Origin: Leptospira ognonensis
GTDB lineage: Bacteria > Spirochaetota > Leptospiria > Leptospirales > Leptospiraceae
Assembly (NCBI RefSeq): GCF_004770745.1
Contig: NZ_RQGD01000022.1
Span: 186,001 to 250,000, forward strand
DNA length: 64,000 bases
Direction of reading: 5' to 3'
Shown: piece after piece, positions 19,020 through 28,133 of the stretch
Position numbering within the stretch: the first letter of the stretch is position 1
How the letters are laid out: every line of letters starts with the position of its first letter
Position numbers and translations under genes: made by a program
Notes under the pieces: model-generated
Seen by the model: the letters and a program-made list of their open reading frames with translations, nothing else
The model's database searches: none
What the model was told of the DNA's origin: nothing

Positions 19020-21425
19020 CTAGGGACTCTTGACAGTCGAGATTTTTTCCACCAAACGTTCAATAGATAGAATTTTGGATAGATACATATCCACCATATC
19101 ATCCAAACCCTCCTCCTTTAAAAACGACTGATCTTCCGATAATGAAATGTCAGAACTAATCAACACGACAGGAATTTTCAGATCTCCTCTCATGGCTTCC
19201 CATTCATGCAAAAAAGAAATTCCATCCATAACTGGCATTTCCTTATCAGTGACGATCAAAGTTGGCTTAATGCGTGCTAGATGATTTAAAGCCTCTTCCC
19301 CGTTTGCTGCCTCAATTACAATCCATTTTTTACGTCTCAATTCTTCCGCCAAACGGGAACGATACGTATCTGAGTCGTCAACCAGAAGCACAGATTTTAG
19401 ATGTCTGGAAAACTGAATTTGAAATATAGAACCTTTGCCTAACTCACTTCTTATTCTAAGTTTGCTAAAATGAGCATCTAAGATATTGATACAAAGTTTT
19501 AATCCAAGCCCACTTCCAAGTTCACCATTTGTGCCAGCCCTACTCTTGGTTGTTTTCTCACCCATGATTCTAGATATAACATCTTCTTCCATTCCTATAC
19601 CAGAATCTCGAATTTCTATCGCGACCCAATCACCTTTAGTATTCTCCAAGATGTCAACACTTGTCTTTGGATAGGAAAATTTTACTGCATTTGTGAGAAT
19701 ATTGATGAACACTTCCTCAAGTAATGCCCGATCGCCAATGATGTAACTATCGTTCTCGACGACCATGTTCAATTGGATTTCTTTAATCGTTGCGATAGGC
19801 TTAATAAAGTTTAACACATCCGTAAGTAGTTCTTTGAGTGAAAACAGACTCTGCTGTAATTTAATTCCGTCTGAATCGAATCGACTGACATCGAGTAAAG
19901 ATTTGAGCATTCTTAGAGAATTATTTAATCCGTCTTTGCATAAGGAGATAAATTTAAGTTTTTCGCCATCAGGCATCGTCGCAAATTTAAACTGCAATAC
20001 GTCGAGGATTTGGTTTACGCCAATAAGCGGGGATCTTAAATCATGCGACATTAGGGAGACGAAACTCGCTTTCCACCTGTTTGCTTTTAATAATTCTTTT
20101 GTTCGCTCCTGTACTTTGTTTTCCAACTCTTCATTATTTTTGATGAGCTGACGGGAGATTTTTTCTTCAGACTTAAATATCTCGACAATGGACCGAGTCA
20201 GGATATAGGATTGGGGAACAAGAAAAAAAATCACATTATAATACCCAAGTGTAATCTTAATATTTAGATAATTTCCATTATATAGTATATCAAGAATCGC
20301 ACCCAAACAGATTAACGTTAAACTAAATAGATAAAGTAAACTGTCTTTCTTTTGTTCGATCACAGCCCTCACGGTAAATATTCCCCCAAGAATGAAAAAG
20401 AATATGACACCAAACTCAAATGGATATGAAAGCGCTCCTAAATAAGACACCGGCGTGAATAAGCACACTAAAATATATATTAAACAATATACTTTTGTGA
20501 AAGATATGATTGGTTTAAATCTTTGGTTTAAAAACAAAAGATATAAAACCTGACTACCGTTATAGATACTTATAGGAAGTCCAATTTTCGAGATTCGAAT
20601 CAATAAAGTGCACCACTCATCAGGAAAAATATTAAATAATATTCGCCCTTGAGAGAGAGTAAGAAGCATAAGGATGATTCCAATATAAAGAAATCCTAGA
20701 TGGAAGGAGGCTGCCTCCGATTTTCTCAAACCATAAATTGAAAAATGATAAAATGCCAAAATGCCGAGAATTAAAATGATCAACCAATTGATAATATAGC
20801 TCTCTGCACCGGCTGAATAGATTTTATCGATTCTCCCTAGAGTTATGTACTCTTTCATCCCCGCTATTTTATGGGTATAATTTGAAACTTCTAATTGGAT
20901 TCTTAACCGTTTCTTGTAACTCTGAATGGGAAAAATTTTCGTATGATAAGAAGGTCTGTGCACCATTTCGTATTCAGATACGATTCCATTTTCGTACTTT
21001 AACTCCCCATCAATGTAAAGTCGATAGGCTGTATGAATCACAGGCACAGCTAGTGCCAATGCCTCATGTGATTCTGGCAATATGACATCAAGACGGTATG
21101 TGCCATAACCAAAACTAGGTAGATTATTTCCGTCTTTCTTTAAAGACGTCCAATGTTTACCTGCGGGTTGTAAGTATCCATTTTCTGGGTCTACTTCATT
21201 TGGATTGAGAAGCTGTTTCCAGAAAAAACGCCACTCTCCTCTCAGCTCTAGATTTGACTTCGAGATGAACCAATTCTGTGCATCTAGGATTCCCGCTTCG
21301 CCTACTGGTACTGATTTTTTTTGTGCACAAGAAAATGTTAAGAGTAGAACGGCGAGTGCAAAAATAGCTTTGCAATGGTTTAACTTTTGGTTATGTTGAA
21401 ATTCAAATCTGTTGAAGTAGCTCAC
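19020..21425 (-). CDS. 7TM-DISM hybrid histidine kinase with C-terminal receiver
   Basis: 801 residues from a GTG at 21425. The signal segment ends in a possible lipobox (LTFSC). An extracytoplasmic beta-sandwich domain (about 40-190, with GYGTYRLDVILPE) resembles the 7TMR-DISM extracellular fold. Seven membrane segments follow (about 205-400), then a coiled coil (NNEELENKVQERTKELLKANRW), a HisKA domain with H461 (FVSLMSHDLRSPL), HATPase motifs (ILTNAVKFSYP, IRDSGIGMEE, GSGLGLKLC) and a receiver with D727 (LIVTDKEMPVMDG). It probably senses a small external ligand, perhaps a carbohydrate. The divergent NarL-type regulator is the obvious partner. Confidence 0.88.
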   Translation of the reverse strand: MSYFNRFEFQHNQKLNHCKAIFALAVLLLTFSCAQKKSVPVGEAGILDAQNWFISKSNLELRGEWRFFWKQLLNPNEVDPENGYLQPAGKHWTSLKKDGNNLPSFGYGTYRLDVILPESHEALALAVPVIHTAYRLYIDGELKYENGIVSEYEMVHRPSYHTKIFPIQSYKKRLRIQLEVSNYTHKIAGMKEYITLGRIDKIYSAGAESYIINWLIILILGILAFYHFSIYGLRKSEAASFHLGFLYIGIILMLLTLSQGRILFNIFPDEWCTLLIRISKIGLPISIYNGSQVLYLLFLNQRFKPIISFTKVYCLIYILVCLFTPVSYLGALSYPFEFGVIFFFILGGIFTVRAVIEQKKDSLLYLFSLTLICLGAILDILYNGNYLNIKITLGYYNVIFFLVPQSYILTRSIVEIFKSEEKISRQLIKNNEELENKVQERTKELLKANRWKASFVSLMSHDLRSPLIGVNQILDVLQFKFATMPDGEKLKFISLCKDGLNNSLRMLKSLLDVSRFDSDGIKLQQSLFSLKELLTDVLNFIKPIATIKEIQLNMVVENDSYIIGDRALLEEVFINILTNAVKFSYPKTSVDILENTKGDWVAIEIRDSGIGMEEDVISRIMGEKTTKSRAGTNGELGSGLGLKLCINILDAHFSKLRIRSELGKGSIFQIQFSRHLKSVLLVDDSDTYRSRLAEELRRKKWIVIEAANGEEALNHLARIKPTLIVTDKEMPVMDGISFLHEWEAMRGDLKIPVVLISSDISLSEDQSFLKEEGLDDMVDMYLSKILSIERLVEKISTVKSP

Positions 21426-22022
21426 GTGGAACCTATAAAAATTGCAATCTTAGAAGATCATTCTGTCGTAACCGAAGGCATCATCTCCGTCCTCAAAACG
21501 AAGCCTTTCTTTCAAGTATTGGGAGAGTTCCGAACTTGCACAGAAATTAAAAAATTTCTGAGTGAAACGGAAGTTCAGTTTTTGTTACTAGACGTGGATC
21601 TTCCGGACGGCAGCGGACTTGATGTTCTTAGAGAAGTAAAAGCAAAATACCCAACTACAAAAGTTGCTATGTTTACCCTTCACTCGGGACAGATGTATGT
21701 CGAAAATGCTATGAAAGCAAAAGCAGATGGTTACATACTCAAATCAGATCCTATCTCTCAACTACCCACTGTTATCGAGACGATTTTAAATGGAGATTAT
21801 TTTGTCTCTGACGGAATCAGCTCCGTGGTGCTTCCCTTTTCATCCTTTCAAATCGAAATTTTACAACTTCTCATCCAAGGCCTTTCTCAAAACGAAATTG
21901 CCGATCAAATCAACAAATCGAGAAAAACAGTAGAATACCACCTCAACCAGATGCGAACAAAGTTTTCTTGTAAAAATAATAACGAATTGATCTCAAAATA
22001 CCAGAAAGAAATGCAAAAGTAG
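21426..22022 (+). CDS. NarL/FixJ-type response regulator
   Basis: 198 residues from GTG at 21426; ATG 21393 or TTG 21387 are in frame but lack a ribosome binding site and would overlap the divergent kinase. The N-terminal receiver has the acidic pair in ILEDHSVV, phosphoacceptor in FLLLDVDLPDGSG and Lys in YILKSD. A LuxR-type helix-turn-helix closes the protein (QIEILQLLIQGLSQNEIADQ, then KSRKTVEYHLNQM). It should be a DNA-binding output for the adjacent kinase, with which it shares the CACGTG start-codon hexamer. Confidence 0.88.
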   Translation: MEPIKIAILEDHSVVTEGIISVLKTKPFFQVLGEFRTCTEIKKFLSETEVQFLLLDVDLPDGSGLDVLREVKAKYPTTKVAMFTLHSGQMYVENAMKAKADGYILKSDPISQLPTVIETILNGDYFVSDGISSVVLPFSSFQIEILQLLIQGLSQNEIADQINKSRKTVEYHLNQMRTKFSCKNNNELISKYQKEMQK

Positions 22023-22069
22023 TTTAATAGTCATCCTGCTTCCTCGATGGTGATTTAGAATCACTATAT

Positions 22070-22582
22070 ATGAAACATATCTATTTACTTCGACATGCCA
22101 AATCAGAATGGGACGAACCTTATCTTTCCGATGAAAAACGAGGTCTTTCAGAAAGAGGAAGAAAACAAGTCAAGGCGCTCAGGTCCTATTTACTTGATTA
22201 CCAGTTAGATATCGATGCTGCCTTCGTCTCCCCTGCCACCCGCGCGGAAAAAACATATGCTTCCCTTAGAAAGGAATTTCTCCGGTTGCCAAGACCAGAA
22301 AGCAATGGATCGATTTACGAAGCTGGAGGTGAAGATTTGCTTTTTCTCTGCCACGGGATTCCAAACAACATTCACTCTGCCATGATCGTCGGTCATAACC
22401 CAGGTCTCGAAGAGTTTGCCAATGGACTGCTCTTTGGAAATACGGAGCCAAGCCGAATACAAAAATTCCCAACCGCAGGTTTCATGGGTCTAACATTCGC
22501 AGGTGAAAATTGGAAAGAACTAGCATGGGGCACCGCTCGGCTCAAAGTCTTCTGGATTCCAGGAAAAATTGGTAAGGAATGA
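22070..22582 (+). CDS. SixA-like histidine phosphatase family protein
   Basis: 170 residues of the histidine phosphatase superfamily: LLRHAKSEWDEP (the RH core, with K-S as in SixA), a second His in MIVGHNPGLEEFANGL, and Arg in FVSPATRAEKT. The short length and the RHAKSEW form are typical of SixA, which removes phosphate from histidine phosphotransfer domains. Two hybrid kinases in the window make that role attractive, but small-molecule substrates are possible. Its stop overlaps the hpt start by 4 bases (ATGA). Confidence 0.78.
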   Translation: MKHIYLLRHAKSEWDEPYLSDEKRGLSERGRKQVKALRSYLLDYQLDIDAAFVSPATRAEKTYASLRKEFLRLPRPESNGSIYEAGGEDLLFLCHGIPNNIHSAMIVGHNPGLEEFANGLLFGNTEPSRIQKFPTAGFMGLTFAGENWKELAWGTARLKVFWIPGKIGKE

Positions 22583-23100
22583 AAGCATTATTTTCAGAGG
22601 AACGCATACACACCCGGGTGGACGAACTGGGTCGCGAGATTTCCAGAGACTTTTTAGGCCAAGATTTGCTTCTCATCGGAGTTCTGAATGGTGGCTTCAT
22701 TTTTACCGCTGATCTTTGCAGGTCTATTGCCATTCCTCATGAAATTGATTTCATAGGTGCCTCCTCTTATGGAGACGGAACATCTTCTACAGGAACCATC
22801 GAATATACTAAATTATTAAAGAACTCCATAGAGAAAAAATCCATATTGATTGTGGAAGATATTGTTGATACAGGTAAAACTTTAGAATTTCTTGTGAATG
22901 ACTTACTCAAACAGAATCCAAAGGAATTAAAGATTGCGGCACTCTTTTGGAAGAAAGAAAAGGCAAATCCAAACTTAAAAGTGGATTATCCCGGATTTGT
23001 CATTCAAGATGAATTTTTAGTAGGCTATGGCTTAGACTATGCTGGAAAATATAGAAATCTTCCTTACGTGGCCAAATTCGAAGCTAAGGATCTAGAATGA
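22579..23100 (+). CDS. hpt: Hypoxanthine phosphoribosyltransferase
   Basis: 173 residues, a normal length for the bacterial enzyme. It makes IMP or GMP from hypoxanthine or guanine and PRPP. Visible motifs are the flexible-loop region FIGASSYGDGTSSTG, the PRPP-binding signature ILIVEDIVDTGKTL, and the purine-contacting tail LVGYGLDYAGKYRNLPYV. It overlaps the upstream sixA-like gene and the downstream cyclase by 4 bases each, making a translationally coupled trio. Confidence 0.93.
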   Translation: MKALFSEERIHTRVDELGREISRDFLGQDLLLIGVLNGGFIFTADLCRSIAIPHEIDFIGASSYGDGTSSTGTIEYTKLLKNSIEKKSILIVEDIVDTGKTLEFLVNDLLKQNPKELKIAALFWKKEKANPNLKVDYPGFVIQDEFLVGYGLDYAGKYRNLPYVAKFEAKDLE

Positions 23101-24557
23101 AAGAAGCAATATTTAATCAAAAATTTGGTAATCTCAGCACCTTTCCCATACTAAAAGAAGAGGTTCTAAAAAAGGCAGAAGGCGTAATTAGAAACTCGGA
23201 GGATTTAAATCTCACTCGGATCAATCCATTGGCCTTTGCAGCAAAACACGACTTAGGTGAGGATGAAACGGTAGACTTTTTTGTCCATGCCACTAAAGTA
23301 GGACTGTTTGATTTTGCTTATAATTTACTTTGCCCGCTTTGCGGAGGAATCGTTCATACCCATTACAAATTGGACCAAATCCAAAGTAAAGATTTCCATT
23401 GTGTCGTTTGTAATTTTGTAGTTCCGACCCTACTTGATGACCAAGTGGAAGTTTCTTTTGAATTGCACCCTTCCCTCTATGAAAACAATGTAGACCCTTT
23501 TGCTTCCTTAGAAGAATACTATGACTACTATTTTTCAAAAAATTATGTAAAATCGGAACAACTCATTTCTTGGATACGTAAGACGATTCGAAAATTCGCT
23601 GTTTTAAAACCAGATGAAAAGTTTGAATTTGATATTGACCTCGTATTAGGTGAAGATATGGGAGAGATATTACAGATCGTCTCCATCAATAGAAATGCTG
23701 CCGCCTTCTTTAAGGCAGATAAAAATGCAGAACCCATCGACTCTCATATTTACGTAGACCTTTTGGATTCTGGTTTTCTGCCGAGTGAAAAAAGCTTAAA
23801 ACCAGGCAAGTATCATATTACGGTTCAAAATCGATCTCATGCAATTGCAGGCATTCAAGCTTTAACACCTAACTCAGAAATTCTGCAGTCAATTTATAAA
23901 AAATTTCCTACAAAGATCACACCATTTCTCACGGCAAAAATGCTCTTAAACAATCAGTCGTTTAGAGAATTATTTAGAATCCATAAACTTTCCCCAGATC
24001 TCAATCTAAATGTAAAGTCGCTCACGATCATGTTCACAGACCTTAGAGGTTCTACAGAAATGTACGACCAAGCCGGCGATATCCTTGCTTACAGGCTCGT
24101 CCAAGAACACTTCCAACTCCTTACAGACACGGTCAGAGAATATAAAGGAGCAATCGTAAAAACGATGGGAGATGCCATTATGGCTACGTTCTCAACTCCC
24201 ATAGAAGGACTACTAGCATCCTTAGAGATGCTTAAAAAAATTGAAGGGATGAACCTTGCATGGAAGAATGAAGGGTATGAAATCGGTTTGAAGGTAGGCT
24301 TAAATGAAGGATCTGCTTTAGCGGTCGTTAATGATGAGAGACTTGATTACTTTGGCCAATCAATCAACATCGCTGCGCGAGTCCAAGGACTTGCCAGTTC
24401 AGGAGAGATTTGGATCTCAGAATCCGTTTGGAATGCTCCCGGGACCCAGGCAGAAGTGATCAAATCAGGATTCCAGTCCGAAAGACTATCTGCACGGCTT
24501 AAAGGTGTTGGCACACCGGCCACCGTGTTTAAACTTATGCCAGCTTCTCTTACCTAG
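23097..24557 (+). CDS. Soluble class III adenylate cyclase with DUF5939-like N-terminus
   Basis: 486 residues, no membrane segments. The N-terminal region (about 1-290) resembles DUF5939 and contains a zinc-ribbon-like CPLC...CVVC pair (CPLCGGIVH, HCVVCNFV). The C-terminal cyclase domain has IMFTDLRGSTEMYD, VKTMGDAIMATFSTP and LDYFGQSINIAARVQGL. Lys in VKTMGD, Asp in RLDYFG, and the Asn/Arg pair are all present, as expected for an active adenylate cyclase. It is coupled to hpt by an ATGA overlap. The zinc ribbon may serve as sensor or structural module. Confidence 0.82.
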   Translation: MKEAIFNQKFGNLSTFPILKEEVLKKAEGVIRNSEDLNLTRINPLAFAAKHDLGEDETVDFFVHATKVGLFDFAYNLLCPLCGGIVHTHYKLDQIQSKDFHCVVCNFVVPTLLDDQVEVSFELHPSLYENNVDPFASLEEYYDYYFSKNYVKSEQLISWIRKTIRKFAVLKPDEKFEFDIDLVLGEDMGEILQIVSINRNAAAFFKADKNAEPIDSHIYVDLLDSGFLPSEKSLKPGKYHITVQNRSHAIAGIQALTPNSEILQSIYKKFPTKITPFLTAKMLLNNQSFRELFRIHKLSPDLNLNVKSLTIMFTDLRGSTEMYDQAGDILAYRLVQEHFQLLTDTVREYKGAIVKTMGDAIMATFSTPIEGLLASLEMLKKIEGMNLAWKNEGYEIGLKVGLNEGSALAVVNDERLDYFGQSINIAARVQGLASSGEIWISESVWNAPGTQAEVIKSGFQSERLSARLKGVGTPATVFKLMPASLT

Positions 24558-25459
24558 CCTCGGAGGAGACTTCTACCTCAGGTAGACTTGCCCGCAAATA
24601 ACCGGATTTTAAGATTAACTCTTGTCCCTTTTCACTCGTAAGATAAGTAATGAAGGCATCAATCTTATCACCTTGGTCGGTTTTATAGATTGCGAAAAGT
24701 TCCCTTGCTAATTTATATTTTCGATCAAAAACATTTCGCGCAGATGGTGTCACATATTCGTCTTTTGGAGTCCGTGCATATTCAAGGGCTTTGATTTTAT
24801 CCTTATGATCAACTGTCGCACTCCCCATTCCCATAAAGCCGATCGCATGCGGATTGGATTCAAGGAAGTTGGCCATTTCCGCATTGTCCTTCACGATCTT
24901 TGCATCAGAGGAAATGTTTCGCTTTCGATTTTTTTTCATATGCAACTGCACCTAAATCTTTTTGGCGAAGGATATGGTTTTCAAAATAATCGAGTGTTCC
25001 TGATTTTTCATTGCGAGCAACAATTTGTATGGGCTGGTCAGGACCACCTAACTCTTTCCAGTTCTTAATGGTTCCAGAAAATATATCTGATATTTGTGTG
25101 AGATGGATTTTTCCGAGAAAATGATTTCGATTCACAACGATAGCCACGCCGTCATAAGCAATTCTTACTTTATCCAAATTGCCCGTTTTGCGCAAATCAT
25201 CCGTTTCACTTTGTGTGAGATCACGAGAGGAAACGGCAATATCGATAACACCTTTTCTAAGAAGGTCGATCCCTTGTTCGGACCCGCCACCTTCTACTTT
25301 TACAAGGATATCAGAATTCGTATTTTGATACTCCGATCCGAGATAACGCATCATCGCATTCATGGTCTCGGAACCAGCAATCGTCAACGTCTGTTTTTCC
25401 TTACAATTAGAAATTCCCATTGTAATCAAAATGTAAAATAGCAATAACCGTTTTTTCAT
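24550..25459 (-). pseudogene. PstS-like phosphate-binding lipoprotein, frameshifted at an A8 tract
   Basis: Two frames together encode one periplasmic phosphate-binding protein. The first (25459 to 24905) has a signal peptide with lipobox ISNC, then LTIAGSETMNAMMRYLG, VEGGGSEQGIDLLRKGVIDIAVSSRDL, the ligand-binding pattern of the PstS family, and ends prematurely after AYEKKSKAKHFL. The second frame (from 24951 to 24550) continues NISSDAKIVKDNAEM, PHAIGFMGMGSA and a normal C-terminus. The switch lies at eight A on the coding strand (T8 at 24929-24936). Seven A would give EKNRKRNISSDAK and one protein of about 300 residues. Sequencing error, recent loss, phase variation and transcriptional slippage are all possible. 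Confidence 0.82.
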
Positions 25460-25566
25460 GACTAGGAAGGGGATGAATCATGCAAAAGCATCCGTCAATC
25501 GTAAAAAACGTAATTATTTTTCGATTCGTACGTTTATTTTTTTCCCGTGACCCCGATGCTTAAGGT

Positions 25567-26817
25567 GTGAGAACAATCGTAATCGGAATCCTCTTTCTTC
25601 TCTCCTTTCCGTCCCGAGCAGAGGGTATAGAGCCAGTCAAATTGCAATGGAAATGGGAAGAAAAGCAAGTATTGGAACTCAATGAATACCATGATGTGAA
25701 TTTCCGAGTCGGAACCAGAAGTGTTTCCCGGGAGGACAGAAACAGAATCCTTTTAAAAACGACAAAGTGCGATTCCGTTGGCTGTCAAGTTTCGGCATTT
25801 TTTGATACCTACATACGATTTGGCAAAACGACTGGACCATTTCAAAAAGACAAAAATTTCGAATCGGATTTTAAAATCTTAAGAAATGGAAAATACGAAG
25901 TAGCAGATCAATACATCATGCCCAATTTGAGAAGTTTCCCAACTTTTCCTGATTCGCCCGTGCTCGTCGGAGATACATGGAAATTACCAGCAGAGGAGTC
26001 TTTCGATTTCTCCGGCGAACGGATCAAAATTGATGTGGAACCTGAATACAGTTATCTGGGCAAGGCTAAATGGCAATTTCAAAATCAAACGGGTTTCGCA
26101 GATAAGATCAGTTACACATATCCTATCTATTTCAACAAAACTGATAAAAGTAAAAGAAATGCAAATTCTCCAAATAAAATATTTGGCTTCGCTCGAGGGA
26201 TTGTCTACTTCAATGCGGAGAAAGGACTTCCAGAATTTAAGGAGGTTAAGCTCTCGTATACATTTATCTTACAAGATGGAACAGTACAGGAAGCAAGTTA
26301 TGATATCCAGGGGATTTACCAGTCACGTAAAAGTCTAAATACAGTCGAAAAAGAAAAAATCACCGAAGATGTGTTAAAGGATCTAATTGTAGATGATTTC
26401 TCAAAACCAAATCCACTTAAGTTAAACCAGGCGACCGAATCACCAGTTTCAGTAAGGACCTCGGAGGATGGAGTGATTTTTTCATTGGATTCCATTTTAT
26501 TTGATTTTAACGATTCGAAGTTAAAAACCGAAGCAGAATCCGCGATCAAAAAGATTTCCGAAATTCTCAAAAAATATCCTGGTCGTGAAATCAGGGTTTC
26601 TGGCCATACAGATAGTACTGGAAGAAAGGAATACAATCAAAAACTATCTGAGGAGAGAGCAAAATCTGTATTACATGAGTTAGTTGATATACATAAAATG
26701 GAAGAATCCAAAATTTCGTTTAAAGGTTATGGCGATGCGATTCCCGTAGCACCCAATGATACAGATGAAAACCGTGCAAAAAACAGACGCGTTGAAATCA
26801 CGCTTGTACTCGATTAG
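25567..26817 (+). CDS. OmpA-domain cell envelope protein
   Basis: 416 residues from a GTG at 25567, with a signal peptide (IVIGILFLLSFPSRAEG). The central 270 residues are beta-rich and not recognised. The C-terminal 115 residues are an OmpA-like peptidoglycan-binding domain: LDSILFDFNDSKLKTEAE, IRVSGHTDSTGRKEYNQKLSEERA, and NRRVEITL, with the conserved Asp and Arg that hold diaminopimelate. It probably links the outer membrane or periplasm to peptidoglycan. The start is not certain because the AAGG upstream is too close to the GTG. Confidence 0.8.
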   Translation: MRTIVIGILFLLSFPSRAEGIEPVKLQWKWEEKQVLELNEYHDVNFRVGTRSVSREDRNRILLKTTKCDSVGCQVSAFFDTYIRFGKTTGPFQKDKNFESDFKILRNGKYEVADQYIMPNLRSFPTFPDSPVLVGDTWKLPAEESFDFSGERIKIDVEPEYSYLGKAKWQFQNQTGFADKISYTYPIYFNKTDKSKRNANSPNKIFGFARGIVYFNAEKGLPEFKEVKLSYTFILQDGTVQEASYDIQGIYQSRKSLNTVEKEKITEDVLKDLIVDDFSKPNPLKLNQATESPVSVRTSEDGVIFSLDSILFDFNDSKLKTEAESAIKKISEILKKYPGREIRVSGHTDSTGRKEYNQKLSEERAKSVLHELVDIHKMEESKISFKGYGDAIPVAPNDTDENRAKNRRVEITLVLD

Positions 26818-28082
26818 CCGATATTGATATCGAGTCCGACCGAGTAGGGAGCGACAACGGGCTCAGTTAAATTTTTGCCTCTTTCGACTAGAATCTCCAT
26901 TTGTTTTCTGATCTCAGACATCAAGGCTACGATGCCCTCTCGTTTATTGGAGAGAAAAATCTGATGGTATGGTTCAATAGAAAAGGCAGTGCCTATGAGA
27001 ACTTGGGCTTTTCTTGCTCTGTCTTCGCTTTTCCCAAAAACATGCCTTTCAAAACTACAGATCCATTCGAACAATCTTTCGGCAGAAGGGTATTGGATTA
27101 GATTTCTTGGTTTTGTGATGAGGAAGGTATAAGCTGTATCAACGAGCTGTTTTGCTCTTCTGATATTTTGTGGCGAGAGCTCTTTCGGAGTTGTTGGTAA
27201 GGGAGACCCTGCTTCCAAGCTATCGATAGCCGTGAATAGTTGTCGGATCTTTTCTATGGCGTGATCCGTATCTTTAAATTTTACGTTTAAGATGGATGCT
27301 GCTTGGTTTAAAGCGGTATGGCGAGCTCGACCTAGACGATAATCAAAATCCTTTCCATCGATATCAGCCTTTGGAACACCTAATTCAAATTCGGTTTCTT
27401 CCAACAAAACTCTTCCTACCGTCAAAAAACGTCTCAGCAATGTCCTTCCACCAGGATATAGTTTCAATTTTCGCTCAATTCTCTGGAGAGATTCTTCCAC
27501 CTTACGAAGGATAGAATCCTTTGATCCTGAAATGATATATTTAACTGCCGTAGGCAGTACCATCAACTGTGCAGAGGGATCTTTTTTTAAAGCGTCTTCT
27601 AAACCACCATAGGCGACCTGAGCAACACCTGGCATAAAAGACACAAGATTATCATTTTCACCTGACATCATACCCTCGGGATAGAGGACTAGTTTACCAT
27701 CAGAAGAAGATAAAATCTTTCGAGACATTTTAATCGCATCGCGATCGGCGCTACCTGTCAAAATAGAAAAGGCACCTACTCGTTTAATCAATTCGCCAAC
27801 GAGTCCAAATCCCCAATTGAATATATTTCTTGAGGCCATAAAGTGGAATCTAGTTCCCATTTGATTTGCCACATGATACGCGATAATCGGTTCTACTTCG
27901 GAAGGATGGTTTGATAAATATAATAATCGTTTATTGCGAAACTCTCGAAGATACTTTAGATCCTCGCGCGCAATTTCTACACTATCGAGATTGAATAATA
28001 ATTTGGAAAGTAAAGGAAAACTAAAATCTAGTGTTAGAGCAACAGGAAGTTCAAATGCGGGAGGAATGAAAGTTGATTTCAT
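26814..28082 (-). CDS. PlsC-type acyltransferase family protein
   Basis: 422 residues. The acyltransferase block has NHPSEVEP (in place of the common NHxxxxD), FHFMASRNIF, the glycerol-phosphate-binding YPEGMMSGEN and a following VLPTAVKYI strand. The family transfers acyl groups to glycerol-phosphate or related lipids. The Glu in NHPSE replacing the usual catalytic Asp spacing, and a C-terminal helical extension of about 200 residues, make it a divergent member. It ends 4 bases into the convergent OmpA-domain gene and is followed upstream by the sulfatase-like gene on the same strand. Confidence 0.72.
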   Translation of the reverse strand: MKSTFIPPAFELPVALTLDFSFPLLSKLLFNLDSVEIAREDLKYLREFRNKRLLYLSNHPSEVEPIIAYHVANQMGTRFHFMASRNIFNWGFGLVGELIKRVGAFSILTGSADRDAIKMSRKILSSSDGKLVLYPEGMMSGENDNLVSFMPGVAQVAYGGLEDALKKDPSAQLMVLPTAVKYIISGSKDSILRKVEESLQRIERKLKLYPGGRTLLRRFLTVGRVLLEETEFELGVPKADIDGKDFDYRLGRARHTALNQAASILNVKFKDTDHAIEKIRQLFTAIDSLEAGSPLPTTPKELSPQNIRRAKQLVDTAYTFLITKPRNLIQYPSAERLFEWICSFERHVFGKSEDRARKAQVLIGTAFSIEPYHQIFLSNKREGIVALMSEIRKQMEILVERGKNLTEPVVAPYSVGLDINIG

Positions 28083-28133
28083 AGTCGGTGTGTAGATCAG
28101 ATTGAAAAGGATACTATCGTTTTCTACCTTTTT

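Noticed and set aside
19765..20151. 128-residue plus-strand frame
   Set aside because: Opposite the HisKA/HATPase region of the 7TM kinase; a shadow of that gene.
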